Source: JBOGVZ01 sp050692985
Lineage (GTDB): Bacteria > Actinomycetota > UBA4738 > CALAEC01
Direction of reading: 5' to 3'
Length of the DNA: 64,000 nucleotides
Assembly (NCBI GenBank): GCA_050692985.1
Contig: JBOGVZ010000046.1
Coordinates: 62,001-126,000 of the forward strand
Translations under genes and position numbers: made by a program
The notes under the pieces: model-generated
Databases searched by the model: none
Seen by the model: only the letters and a program-made list of their open reading frames with translations
What the model was told of the DNA's origin: nothing
Shown here: piece after piece, positions 23,384 through 31,897 of the stretch
Numbering within the stretch: the stretch's first letter is position 1
Layout of the letters: the number at the start of each line of letters is the position of its first letter

Positions 23384-24778
23384 GTGGCCGATCCCCCCTC
23401 CGAACGCGCCCCCCAGGTCGTCCCCGTCTCCCCCCTGGCCGCGGAGCTCGGGGAGCGGTTCCAGGACGCCGGCAAGCAGCTGTTCCTGGTCGGTGGGGCC
23501 GTCCGCGACGCCCTCCTGGGCCGCTCCGGCATGGAGATGGACTTCGCCACGGACGCCCGGCCGGCCGAGGTCATCCAGCTCCTCCAGGGGTGGGCGGACT
23601 CGCGCTACCTGGTGGGCATCCGGTTCGGGACGGTCGGCGCCCGCAAGGGCCAGTACCGCGTGGAGATCACGACGTTCCGAGAGGAGATGTACCTCGACGA
23701 CTCCCGCCACCCCCACGTGACGTTCGCCAAGGACATCGAGACCGACCTGTCCAGGCGGGACTTCACGTTCAACGCCATGGCCGTGCGGCTGCCCGACGGC
23801 GAGTTCCTCGATCCCTACCGGGGCCTGCACGACCTGGCCAACCTCCGGCTGCGGACGCCGCTCGAGCCGGAGGTCTCCTTCGGCGACGACCCGCTGCGGA
23901 TGCTCCGCGCCGCGCGGTTCGTTTCGACGCTAAACGTGCGGCCGGATCCGGCCGTGGTGGGGGCCATCGAGCGGATGCGAGACCGCATGAGCATCGTCTC
24001 CGCCGAACGGATCCGCGACGAGCTGTCGAAGCTGCTGGTCGGCGAGCATCCCGATCGGGCCCTGGAGCTCCTGGTGCGGACCGGCCTGGCCGAGGTGTTC
24101 CTTCCCGAGCTCCCGGCGCTTCAGCTCGAGCAGGATCCCGTCCACCGGCACAAGGACGTCCTCCGTCACACGTTCGCCGTGGTGATGCGGTGCGAGCCCG
24201 ACGTGGTGCTCCGTCTGGCCGCGCTGCTGCACGACGTGGGGAAGCCCAGGACCAGGCAGATCACCCCCGAGGGCGTCCAGTTCCACCATCACGAGGTGGT
24301 GGGGGCCCGGATCGCCGAGGAGCGGCTGCGGGCCCTGCGCTTCCCGAACGAGGTCGTGGCCGACGTCCGGACCCTCGTGGAGATGCACCTTCGGTTCCAC
24401 ACCTACCGGTTGGGATGGAGCGACGGCGCCCTGCGGCGGTACATCCGGGACGCCGGCCCGCTCCTGGACCGCCTCAACCAGCTGGTCCGGGCCGACTGCA
24501 CGACCCGCAACCCGCGCAGGGCCGCCGAGCTGGCCGCCCTCCAGGACGAGCTCGAGGAGCGCATCGCCCGCCTGGCCGAGGAGGAAGGGGTGGCGGCCAT
24601 CAGGCCACCCCTGGACGGGAACCAGGTCATGGAGCACCTCGGACTCCAGCCCGGGCCGCTGGTCGGCGAGGCCCTCACGTACCTCCTGGAGATCCGGATG
24701 GACCGGGGGCCCATCGACGAGGACGAGGCCTACCGCCTCCTCGACGACTGGGCCCGCACCAAGGGCCTCAAGCCCTAG
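23384..24778 (+). CDS. cca: CCA tRNA nucleotidyltransferase
   Basis: A 464-residue enzyme that builds or repairs the 3' CCA end of tRNAs (M. tuberculosis PcnA is the counterpart). The nucleotidyltransferase head has LVGGAVRDALLG followed by MEMDFATDARPAE; the metal-binding pair is E-x-D instead of the more common D-x-D. RRDFTFNAMA and DPLRMLRAARF are the neck motifs. An HD domain (HRHKDVLRHTF, LLHDVGKPRTR) occupies the C-terminal half. None of the window's tRNAs encodes CCA, so this activity is needed. It opens the conserved origin-flanking gene block. Confidence 0.94.
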   Translation: MADPPSERAPQVVPVSPLAAELGERFQDAGKQLFLVGGAVRDALLGRSGMEMDFATDARPAEVIQLLQGWADSRYLVGIRFGTVGARKGQYRVEITTFREEMYLDDSRHPHVTFAKDIETDLSRRDFTFNAMAVRLPDGEFLDPYRGLHDLANLRLRTPLEPEVSFGDDPLRMLRAARFVSTLNVRPDPAVVGAIERMRDRMSIVSAERIRDELSKLLVGEHPDRALELLVRTGLAEVFLPELPALQLEQDPVHRHKDVLRHTFAVVMRCEPDVVLRLAALLHDVGKPRTRQITPEGVQFHHHEVVGARIAEERLRALRFPNEVVADVRTLVEMHLRFHTYRLGWSDGALRRYIRDAGPLLDRLNQLVRADCTTRNPRRAAELAALQDELEERIARLAEEEGVAAIRPPLDGNQVMEHLGLQPGPLVGEALTYLLEIRMDRGPIDEDEAYRLLDDWARTKGLKP

Positions 24779-24824
24779 CCACCAACCACCGGGCTGGGGG
24801 TGGGGCGTGTACAGTACCCGGACC

Positions 24825-25289
24825 ATGCGGACGAGCGTGGACGTCCACAATTTCCTGCTCGAGCGCGAGGTCCCGCACGAGCTCGTCCCGGTTCGGGGCC
24901 GGCTGCGCTCCCCGGCGACGGTCGCGGCCGTGCTGGGCCTGCCCCCGGACCACGTCGGGCGCGTGGTTCTGTTCGAGGGCGGCGACTCGCTGGTGGCGGC
25001 CATCATGCGGTCCGACCGCACGGCGGACCCGCACCTCGTGGCCAGGGCGGCCGGGGTCGACGAGGTGTCCGAGGTTCTCCCCGACCGGGCCACCGAGCTC
25101 ACCGAGTTCCTCAGCGAGGCCCTTCCCCCGGTGGCCCTCCCCCGAGGGACGGGCGCGGTGATGGACGAGGCGCTCGGCCGACAGGAGGTGCTGTACTTCC
25201 CCGGAGGCGAGATCTCCACGCTGCTGAAGATCCGGGCGGCCGACCTGGTCCGCGTGACCGAGGCCACGGTGGCGCCGCTGGCGGCGTGA
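24825..25289 (+). CDS. YbaK/aminoacyl-tRNA deacylase-domain protein
   Basis: A 154-residue protein of the YbaK/ProX fold, which removes wrongly attached amino acids from tRNA or acts on other aminoacyl compounds. Recognisable parts are MRTSVDVHNFLLEREVPHEL at the start and a core ending VLYFPGGEISTLLKIRAADL. ATG at 24825 is preferred because TACAGT lies 9 nt upstream; GTG at 24807 would overlap the -10 box. It sits between cca and the Nudix gene, an insertion relative to the mycobacterial order. Its stop overlaps the next GTG. Confidence 0.75.
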   Translation: MRTSVDVHNFLLEREVPHELVPVRGRLRSPATVAAVLGLPPDHVGRVVLFEGGDSLVAAIMRSDRTADPHLVARAAGVDEVSEVLPDRATELTEFLSEALPPVALPRGTGAVMDEALGRQEVLYFPGGEISTLLKIRAADLVRVTEATVAPLAA

Positions 25290-25717
25290 AGACCCGGCGC
25301 CAGGTGTCCTCGGGCGGAGTGGTGGTCCGCTCGGGCCCCCGGGGGCCGGAGGTTCTCCTCGCTTCCCGCAAGACCAGACGTGGCGACCTGGTGTGGGGGC
25401 TCCCCAAGGGCCTGGTCGAGCGGGGCGAAGCCCCCGAGCAGACCGCCACCCGGGAGGTCGAGGAGGAGACCGGCTACCGGGCCACGGTGCGACAACCGCT
25501 GGGGGACATCTCGTACTGGTTCGTGTGGGGCGGCGAGCGTGTCCACAAGACGGTTCACTTCTTCCTGATGGAGGCCACCGGGGAGGACCCGGGGCCTCGC
25601 GACCACGAGATGGAGGAGGTGGAATGGTTCCCCCTCGACGAGGCCCGGCGGGTCGCTGGATTCGACTCGGAGAAGGACATCCTCGAGCGGGCCGCCCGGG
25701 CCCTGGCGGAGACCTGA
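25286..25717 (+). CDS. Nudix hydrolase (MutT4-like)
   Basis: A 143-residue Nudix enzyme. The Nudix box is GLPKGLVERGEAPEQTATRE followed directly by VEEETGY, so all catalytic Glu residues of GX5EX7REUXEEXGU are present. Such enzymes hydrolyse nucleoside diphosphate-linked compounds. By position, next to cca and before a DUF6049-like gene and murJ, it matches M. tuberculosis MutT4 (Rv3908), although it is shorter. GTG start overlapping the previous stop (GTGA). Confidence 0.9.
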   Translation: MKTRRQVSSGGVVVRSGPRGPEVLLASRKTRRGDLVWGLPKGLVERGEAPEQTATREVEEETGYRATVRQPLGDISYWFVWGGERVHKTVHFFLMEATGEDPGPRDHEMEEVEWFPLDEARRVAGFDSEKDILERAARALAET

Positions 25718-25721
25718 GCAC

Positions 25722-25727
25722 TACAAT
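25722..25727 (+). promoter_or_regulatory. -10 box (TACAAT) before the DUF6049-like gene
   Basis: TACAAT ends 9 nt before GTG at 25737 in the 19-bp gap after the Nudix gene, with no ribosome binding site. This suggests an internal leaderless promoter for the envelope genes that follow. Confidence 0.45.
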
Positions 25728-25736
25728 GGCCCGACG

Positions 25737-27728
25737 GTGAGACGGCTCCTGGCCCTGCTCGCCACGGTCCTCCTCCTCCTGCCCACCCTGCCGGCTCGGG
25801 CCCAGGGGCAGGATGAGGTCCGGCTGACCCTGATGTCCCAGACCCCGTTCGCCACGCCCGACCGCCCGCTGCGGATGCGGGTCCGGGCCGTCAACGAGAC
25901 CGACCAGGCGTTCGAGAACCTGTCGATCTCGCTGTGGATCTACCCCGCGGCACGGTCCCGCTCGGAGTACGCCCAGTCGCTCGAGTTCGACGCGCCAACG
26001 GGCCTGGACATCAAGCGGTTCGACTTCCCGGGGACGCTGGAGCCCGGGAGCTCGCGTGTGCTCTCGCTGGAGACCGGGCTGGGCGAGCTCACCGACCGCG
26101 CCGAGAACGCCCTCTACCCGCTCCGGGTGCTGCTCGAGTCCGACTTCACCCCGATCGCGGTCCTGCGGACCCCCCTGGCGTTCATCTACGAGAGCCCCAA
26201 GCTCCCGCTCAACGTCGGGCTCACGTTCCTCCTCGACGCCCCCATGCGGCTCCTGCCCGACGGCACCTTCTCCCAGGGCGCCCTGGAGGCCGAGACGGGC
26301 CCGAACGGCCCCCTGGAGACGATCGTGGGCAGCCTGGAGGCCGTCCCGGTCCAGGCCACCCTGGTCGTCTCACCGCTGCTGCTGCTCCAGCTCCAGCGGA
26401 TGTCCGATGGGTACGCCGTGGCCGAACCGGGCGTGGTCCGGGAGGTGCCGGCCAACGACCCCCGGGCCGAACGGGCGGGGGACCTGCTGGCCCGGATCCA
26501 GGGCCTGGCCCGGGACGGGATCACCGAGGTCGTGGCCCTGCCGTACGCCTCCCCGTCGGTCCCGGCCATGGTCGAGTCCGGGCTGGTCAGGGACCTGGAG
26601 CGGCAGATCGACCGTGGCCGGGCCGAGGTGGAACGGATCCTGGGCGTGCCGCCGAGCGCATCGCTGTTCCGGCCGCCGGGCTCGGCCCTGACCGGCGAGG
26701 CAGTGGGGGCGCTGGCCGACCTCGGCATCGACAACCTCCTCGTGGACGCCTGGACGCTCCCCCCGCCGGTGGGGTTCCGGCTGACGCCGCCACCGACGGC
26801 CACCCTGGGCGCCGGAGGCGGCCGGCGTCTCATCGCGATCACTCCCGACCCCGTGGTGGCCGCTCGCATGACCGGCCCACCGGACAATGCCGCGCTTCGG
26901 GCCCAGTGGGTCCTGGGGGAGCTCACGGCCGTGTGGAACGAGCTCCCCAGCGTCGATCGCGGCGTGGCCGTGGTGATCGACGCCGCCGACGCGCCCGAGC
27001 GAAGGTTCCTCCGGGCGCTCCTGTCGGGCATCGGCTCGCCTCCCCCTCGAGCGGCCTGGTTGCGCCCGGTCAAGGCCACCAGGCTCGTCGGTCAGCCGGA
27101 CCCGGACGAACGGCGGGACCTCGATCCCACCCGCGAGGCCTTCTCCGACAGGTTCGTGGCCGACCTGTCCGGCGCCCGAGCCGCCGTCGAGCAGTTCACC
27201 ACGATGGCGGACGAGTCCACCGGGATCGAGGACCGGATGCAGGGCCTGCTCCTGATCGCCCAGCACCGGGGGTTCCTGGCCCGCGACTCGGAGGCGCTGG
27301 CCTACCTCCGGGCGGCTCGGTCGATGGTCCAGGCCGAGTTCGCCAAGGTGGAGCCGCCGCCGGCTACCTCGGTCACGCTGGCCTCGCGGAACGGCGTCAT
27401 CCCCGTGACGATCCGCAGCGTCGCGGACTACGAGGTCCGGGTGGTGCTCCGGCTGCTGTCCTCGAAGCTGGAGTTCCTCGAAGGCAACACCCGTGAGATC
27501 GTGCTGTCCAGGCCGGCCCAGCAGTTCACGTTCCCCGTCCGGGCCAAGGCCACGGGGCGGTCCGTCGTCCGGATCGTGATCCTCACCCCCGGCGGCACCC
27601 AGCTCACCGAGTCGAGGATCGTGGTGCGCTCCACCGCCTACAACGTGGTGGCCCTGGTGCTGACGGTCGGCGCCGCCGTGTTCCTGGCGGCCCTGTGGGC
27701 CAGGAGGTTCCTCCCTCGGCGGACCTAG
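25737..27728 (+). CDS. DUF6049-like secreted/membrane protein (Rv3909-type position)
   Basis: A 663-residue protein with an N-terminal signal peptide (about 1-22, LLALLATVLLLLPTLPARAQ), an Ig-like beta-rich segment, and a central region with a polysaccharide-deacetylase-like pattern (FRPPGSALTGEAVGALADLG). One C-terminal transmembrane helix (about 636-656) ends in ARRFLPRRT. It lies between the Nudix gene and murJ exactly as Rv3909 does in mycobacteria, so it probably acts in envelope assembly with MurJ. No catalytic residues can be assigned with confidence. The murJ start lies inside its last codons. Confidence 0.72.
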   Translation: MRRLLALLATVLLLLPTLPARAQGQDEVRLTLMSQTPFATPDRPLRMRVRAVNETDQAFENLSISLWIYPAARSRSEYAQSLEFDAPTGLDIKRFDFPGTLEPGSSRVLSLETGLGELTDRAENALYPLRVLLESDFTPIAVLRTPLAFIYESPKLPLNVGLTFLLDAPMRLLPDGTFSQGALEAETGPNGPLETIVGSLEAVPVQATLVVSPLLLLQLQRMSDGYAVAEPGVVREVPANDPRAERAGDLLARIQGLARDGITEVVALPYASPSVPAMVESGLVRDLERQIDRGRAEVERILGVPPSASLFRPPGSALTGEAVGALADLGIDNLLVDAWTLPPPVGFRLTPPPTATLGAGGGRRLIAITPDPVVAARMTGPPDNAALRAQWVLGELTAVWNELPSVDRGVAVVIDAADAPERRFLRALLSGIGSPPPRAAWLRPVKATRLVGQPDPDERRDLDPTREAFSDRFVADLSGARAAVEQFTTMADESTGIEDRMQGLLLIAQHRGFLARDSEALAYLRAARSMVQAEFAKVEPPPATSVTLASRNGVIPVTIRSVADYEVRVVLRLLSSKLEFLEGNTREIVLSRPAQQFTFPVRAKATGRSVVRIVILTPGGTQLTESRIVVRSTAYNVVALVLTVGAAVFLAALWARRFLPRRT

Positions 27729-29401
27729 GCCCGCCGGGCGCGTCCCCCGAGGACACAGGTCCCCTCCCCTCGGTCTCCGGCGAGGAGGAGGGCCGGGCGC
27801 TCGTCCGGAGCACCGCGGTGATGTCGGTGGGCACCGCGCTGTCCCGGATCAGCGGGTTCGCCAGGGTGGCCGCCATGGCCTTCGCCGTGGGGGTGGCGGA
27901 GACCCGCCTGGCCGACTCCTACAACGTGGCCAACAACCTGCCCAACATCATCTACGAGCTGGTCCTGGGCGGGATCCTCACCTCGATCTTCGTACCCGTG
28001 TTCGTGGAGCAGCTCCAGCGCCGCGGCCGCGAGGAGGCCTGGGAGTCGGCCCGAGCGGTGATGACCGTGGCCGTGGTGGTGCTGGGGCTGATCATGGTGG
28101 TGGGCGTCGTGGCCGCCCCGTGGATCGTGAAGCTGTACACCCTCCGGGTGGACGAGCCGCAGCGGGCGGCGGTGCAACCCCTGGCCACGTTCTTCCTGCG
28201 GTTCTTCATCCCCCAGATCGTGCTCTACGGGCTGGGGGCCGTGGCCTCCGGGCTGCTGAACGCCCACCGGCGGTTCGCCGTGCCGATGTTCGCTCCGATC
28301 CTCAACAACCTGGTGGTGATCGCCTCGTTCCTGCTGTTCGCGTTCCTGCCGGTCCCAACCCCTTCGGATCTCCCCTCCCCGACGAACATCTCCCTGGCCC
28401 AGAAGCTGGTCCTGGCCGTCGGGACCACCGCCGGGGTGGCCGCCATGACGTTCGCGCTGTGGCCGTCGGTGCGCCGGCTGGGATTCCGGTGGAGGTGGAA
28501 CCTGCACTGGCGGAACGAGGCCGTGCGAAAGCTGGTGCGGCTGTCCGGGTGGGCCATCGCCTACGTGGTGGTCAACCAGCTCGGCCTGCTGGTGGTGATC
28601 GTGCTGGCGGGTGCGGAGCAGGGAGGCTACAGCGCCTACCTGGCGGCGTTCATCTTCTTCCAGTTGCCGTACGCGATCTTCTCGGTGTCGATCATGACCG
28701 CCCTGCTGCCGGCCATGTCCGAGCAGTGGGTCCGCCGCGAGATCGGCCAGTTCCGCCGCACCCTGGCCAGGGGCATCCGGGCCTCGGCGTTCGTGGTGGT
28801 CCCCGCCGCGGCCGGGTACATCGTGCTGGCCCGGCCGATCGTCCGGCTGCTCCTGGAGCGCGGCGTCGCCGGGGGCCAGTCGATCACCCTGGTGGCCGAC
28901 GTCCTGACGGTGTTCTCGCTGGGATTGTTCCCGTTCTCCGCGTTCCTGCTCTCGCTGCGGGCCTTCTACGCCATGCAGGACACCCGGACCCCCGCGCTGA
29001 TCAACGTGCTCGCCGTAGGGATCAACACGGTGGCCAACCTGGCCCTGTTCCCGATCCTGCGGGTCCAGGGCCTGGCGCTCGGCCACGCCCTGGCATACAC
29101 CTTCGCGGCGGTGACCGCCGGTGTGATCCTGCGGCGGCGCCTGGGCGGGCTGGAGGGCCGCGACCTGGTCCGGGGATTGGCCAAGGTCATGGCGGGGGCG
29201 GTGGCCACCGGGGCCGCGGCGTGGGGGGCGGCCAGGCTCATGGCCGAGGCCGTATCCGTCGATACGTTCGGGGGACAGGTGGCCGAAGTGGGGGTCGGCG
29301 TGCTGGCGGGGCTTATAGTGTTCATCGGCGCGGCCCTCGCGCTGAGGATGGAGGAGTTCGACCTGATCAGACGGACGCTCTCCGCCCGCCTCCGACGATG
29401 A
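27695..29401 (+). CDS. murJ: Lipid II flippase MurJ (MviN)
   Basis: A 568-residue membrane protein with about 14 hydrophobic helices. Early motifs SRISGFARVAAMAFAVGV and VANNLPNIIYELVLGGILTS are hallmarks of MurJ, and RAFYAMQDTRTPALINV is the conserved loop after helix 10. It flips the peptidoglycan precursor lipid II. Unlike mycobacterial MviN (Rv3910) it ends after the membrane domain, without fused kinase-like and extracellular domains. Those functions are encoded separately at 29862-31331. The start GTG at 27695 gives a 34-bp overlap with the previous gene and a 35-residue polar tail; a later start cannot be excluded. Confidence 0.93.
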   Translation: MGQEVPPSADLGPPGASPEDTGPLPSVSGEEEGRALVRSTAVMSVGTALSRISGFARVAAMAFAVGVAETRLADSYNVANNLPNIIYELVLGGILTSIFVPVFVEQLQRRGREEAWESARAVMTVAVVVLGLIMVVGVVAAPWIVKLYTLRVDEPQRAAVQPLATFFLRFFIPQIVLYGLGAVASGLLNAHRRFAVPMFAPILNNLVVIASFLLFAFLPVPTPSDLPSPTNISLAQKLVLAVGTTAGVAAMTFALWPSVRRLGFRWRWNLHWRNEAVRKLVRLSGWAIAYVVVNQLGLLVVIVLAGAEQGGYSAYLAAFIFFQLPYAIFSVSIMTALLPAMSEQWVRREIGQFRRTLARGIRASAFVVVPAAAGYIVLARPIVRLLLERGVAGGQSITLVADVLTVFSLGLFPFSAFLLSLRAFYAMQDTRTPALINVLAVGINTVANLALFPILRVQGLALGHALAYTFAAVTAGVILRRRLGGLEGRDLVRGLAKVMAGAVATGAAAWGAARLMAEAVSVDTFGGQVAEVGVGVLAGLIVFIGAALALRMEEFDLIRRTLSARLRR

Positions 29402-29796
29402 TCGCGCGTCTTCACCGGGACGAGCGCGGCATCATCATCTCGTTCTTCGTCAAGCTCATCCTGGTGCTGGCCGTAGTGGGATTGGCCGCCGTGGACACGA
29501 CCGCGGTGTTCTGGGCCCGGTTCCAGGCCCAGGACATCGCCGAGACCGCCGCCCGCGTGGCCGCCGACACGTTCCGGCAAACGGGCAGCGTCCCCGTCGC
29601 CCGCCAGGCCGCCGCCGAGGCGGTGCACGAGCGGGCCGAGGACGCCCGCCTGGGGAAGTCGTTCGTGGTTCGTCCCGACGGGACCATCAGGGTCACGGTG
29701 GTCAAGCCGGCCAGGACGCTCCTCATCCAGCACATCGGGTTCCTGGAGGGCCTCACGGTCGCCCGGGGCAAGGCCGCGGGCAACCCTCCCGTGTGA
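29398..29796 (+). CDS. TadE/TadG-like small membrane protein
   Basis: A 132-residue protein beginning MIARLHRDERGIIISFFVKL: a DERG turn and a single N-terminal transmembrane helix (about 10-34), as in pseudopilin-like TadE/TadG proteins. The remainder is soluble and helical, then beta (GKSFVVRPDGTIRVTVV). Function is unknown. It overlaps the murJ stop by 4 bp (ATGA), so it is cotranslated with the flippase, and it precedes the kinase gene by 65 bp. It is not part of the mycobacterial gene order as I know it. Confidence 0.68.
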   Translation: MIARLHRDERGIIISFFVKLILVLAVVGLAAVDTTAVFWARFQAQDIAETAARVAADTFRQTGSVPVARQAAAEAVHERAEDARLGKSFVVRPDGTIRVTVVKPARTLLIQHIGFLEGLTVARGKAAGNPPV

Positions 29797-29846
29797 GCCC
29801 GGAACCTGGGGGCAGCCGCGGGTCCGGTGTGGTGCCGCTCGCTGAG

Positions 29847-29852
29847 TAGACT
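29847..29852 (+). promoter_or_regulatory. -10 box (TAGACT) before the kinase gene
   Basis: TAGACT ends 9 nt before ATG at 29862 with no ribosome binding site in the gap, indicating a probable leaderless promoter for the kinase-sigma-anti-sigma unit. Confidence 0.45.
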
Positions 29853-29861
29853 GGCGCCCGC

Positions 29862-31331
29862 ATGGAGGACCCGCCCGAACTCGGCGGACTTCGCCTCGGG
29901 GGGCGGTACGAGCTCCAGGAGCTGATCGCCGCCGGGGGGATGGCCGACGTCTGGCGCGGCCGGGACCTGGTCCTCGACCGGCCCATCGCCGTGAAGATCC
30001 TGCGGGACGAGCTGGCCCGCGACGAGGAGGTCCTGGAGCGGTTCCGCCTGGAGGCCGTGGCGGCCGCTCGCCTGTCCCACCCCGCGGTGGTCCGGGTCTT
30101 CGACACCGGGGTGGACGGCGGCCAGGCCTACATCGTGATGGAGCTGTCCGACGGGCCCACGCTGTCGCGGGTCCTGGAGGAGACGGGGCCCCTCCCGCCC
30201 GACGAAGCGGCCCGGATCGTGGCCGGGGCCCTTCGCGGCCTGGCCCACGCGCACGGTTCCGGCGTCGTCCACCGCGACGTGAAGCCGAGCAACATCCTGG
30301 TGGGCGACGGGAGGTTCGTGAAGGTCACCGACTTCGGCATCGCCAAGGCGGCCTTCGCCGGGGGGGACCTCACCACGACCGGGAGCCTCCTGGGGACGGC
30401 GAGGTACCTGGCACCGGAGCAGGTGGCGGGGGGCGACGTCGACGCCCGGGCCGACCTCTACGCGGCCGGGGTGGTCCTGTACGAGCTGCTCACCGGGCGG
30501 GCTCCGTTCGAGGGGGAGACTCACCTGGCCACCGCCACGATGCGCCTGACGCGGGATCCCGTCCCCCCCGGCGCCCTCAGGTCCGGCATCCCCCGCGACC
30601 TGGAGCAGGTGGTCCTCCGGGCCCTGGCCCGCGACCCCGACCGGCGCTACCAGAGCGCGGAGGAGATGCACGCCGCCCTCGAGCGCACCGCCCCGGTGGC
30701 CACGCCACACCGCCGTCCCGTCCCCGGCCGCCCCTCCCGACGGGAAGGTCCCCCACCGGTGTTCCGGTCCTGGCTCCTGGTGCCGATCGCGCTGGCCATC
30801 GTGGCGGCGGTGGTGGTGGGGGGCTTCGCCATCTTCGACGAGTTCCGTGCGGGGCCCCCGGAGGCCGGGGAGCAGGACGGGTTGCGCCCCGCGGCGATCG
30901 AGGGCGCGTTCGACCACGACCCCGAGGGGGACGGCTCGGAGAGCAGCACCAGCGTGGGACTGGCCATCGACGGCGACCAGTCCACGGGGTGGCAGACGGA
31001 GGGCTACAACCAGCCCGACCTGGGCGGGCTGAAGTCGGGTGTGGGGATCGCATTCGACCTCGGCGAGCGGCGCACGATCTCCCAGATCCGGCTGACCACC
31101 GACCTTGCGGGGTGGCAGTTCCAGATCCGCGGATCCGACGACGAGGAGGCGTTCTCCGGGCCGATCCCGTCCACGGGTGGCGTGACCACCTTCCGGGCCA
31201 CCCCCCGGACGACCGTGACCATCGAACCGACCGAGCGCCGGTTCTTCCTGATCTGGATCACCCTCCTGACCGAGAGCCCGGACCGGTTCCGGGCCCAGGT
31301 GACGGGGGTGGAGCTCCTGGGGCCCCGGTGA
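29862..31331 (+). CDS. Membrane Ser/Thr protein kinase with extracellular discoidin-like domain
   Basis: A 489-residue PknB-type kinase. The kinase domain (about 11-270) has a Gly-rich loop (ELIAAGGMADVWRGR), ATP Lys in IAVKIL, catalytic loop VVHRDVKPSN, DFGIAK, and APE-type segment YLAPEQ, so it looks fully active. A transmembrane helix lies near 302-325. The outer domain (about 340-489) resembles a discoidin/F5-8 carbohydrate-binding fold (LAIDGDQSTGWQTE, ISQIRLTTDLAGWQFQIRG). In mycobacterial MviN a catalytically dead version of this architecture is fused to MurJ. Here it is a separate gene 461 bp after murJ. Confidence 0.88.
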   Translation: MEDPPELGGLRLGGRYELQELIAAGGMADVWRGRDLVLDRPIAVKILRDELARDEEVLERFRLEAVAAARLSHPAVVRVFDTGVDGGQAYIVMELSDGPTLSRVLEETGPLPPDEAARIVAGALRGLAHAHGSGVVHRDVKPSNILVGDGRFVKVTDFGIAKAAFAGGDLTTTGSLLGTARYLAPEQVAGGDVDARADLYAAGVVLYELLTGRAPFEGETHLATATMRLTRDPVPPGALRSGIPRDLEQVVLRALARDPDRRYQSAEEMHAALERTAPVATPHRRPVPGRPSRREGPPPVFRSWLLVPIALAIVAAVVVGGFAIFDEFRAGPPEAGEQDGLRPAAIEGAFDHDPEGDGSESSTSVGLAIDGDQSTGWQTEGYNQPDLGGLKSGVGIAFDLGERRTISQIRLTTDLAGWQFQIRGSDDEEAFSGPIPSTGGVTTFRATPRTTVTIEPTERRFFLIWITLLTESPDRFRAQVTGVELLGPR

Positions 31332-31897
31332 GCATCGACACCGACGAGGAGCTCGTCCGCCGGTTCCTGGCCGGGGATCGGCCCGCCTTCGCCACGCTGG
31401 TCGAGCGGCACCAGCGCCGCGTGTACAACCTGGCCTACCGCATGGTGGGCCGGCCCGAGGACGCCGCCGACGTCACGCAGGACGTGTTCGTCACCTGCCT
31501 CCGAAAGCTCTCGGGGTTCCGAGGGACATCCTCGTTCACCACATGGCTCCACCGCGTGGCGGTCAACGCCTGCTACGACACCCTGCGGCGGCGGGGTCGG
31601 GAGCAACCGGTCGCCGAGAACCCCGAGCCGGCCCCGGCGCCCGACCCGGCCGATGCCGCCGCGGCCGCCGTGGACGTCCAGCGGGCCCTCCTGGAGGTGC
31701 CCGAAGAGTATCGGGCCGTGCTGATCCTGCACGACGTGCAGGGCATCCCCTACGAGGAGGTGGCCCACACCATCGGGGCGCCCATCGGGACGGTGAAGTC
31801 CCGCCTCCACCGGGGCCGGATCGCCCTGGCCCGGGCCCTCCGCGGGGAACAACCGGGCCCCGCGCCCGCGTCGAACCTTGGAGAGATGCGCCGATGA
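31328..31897 (+). CDS. ECF RNA polymerase sigma factor (SigM-like position)
   Basis: A 189-residue ECF sigma factor. Region 2 is at about 10-75 (FATLVERHQRRVYNLAYRM, DAADVTQDVFVTCLRKL) and region 4 at about 115-165 (VPEEYRAVLILHDVQGIPYE, then IGTVKSRLHRGR). It lies between the kinase and an anti-sigma gene, as sigM does in mycobacteria (Rv3911). The GTG start overlaps the kinase stop, and its own stop overlaps the anti-sigma ATG. It probably controls envelope or thiol stress genes; the regulon is unknown. Confidence 0.92.
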   Translation: MSIDTDEELVRRFLAGDRPAFATLVERHQRRVYNLAYRMVGRPEDAADVTQDVFVTCLRKLSGFRGTSSFTTWLHRVAVNACYDTLRRRGREQPVAENPEPAPAPDPADAAAAAVDVQRALLEVPEEYRAVLILHDVQGIPYEEVAHTIGAPIGTVKSRLHRGRIALARALRGEQPGPAPASNLGEMRR

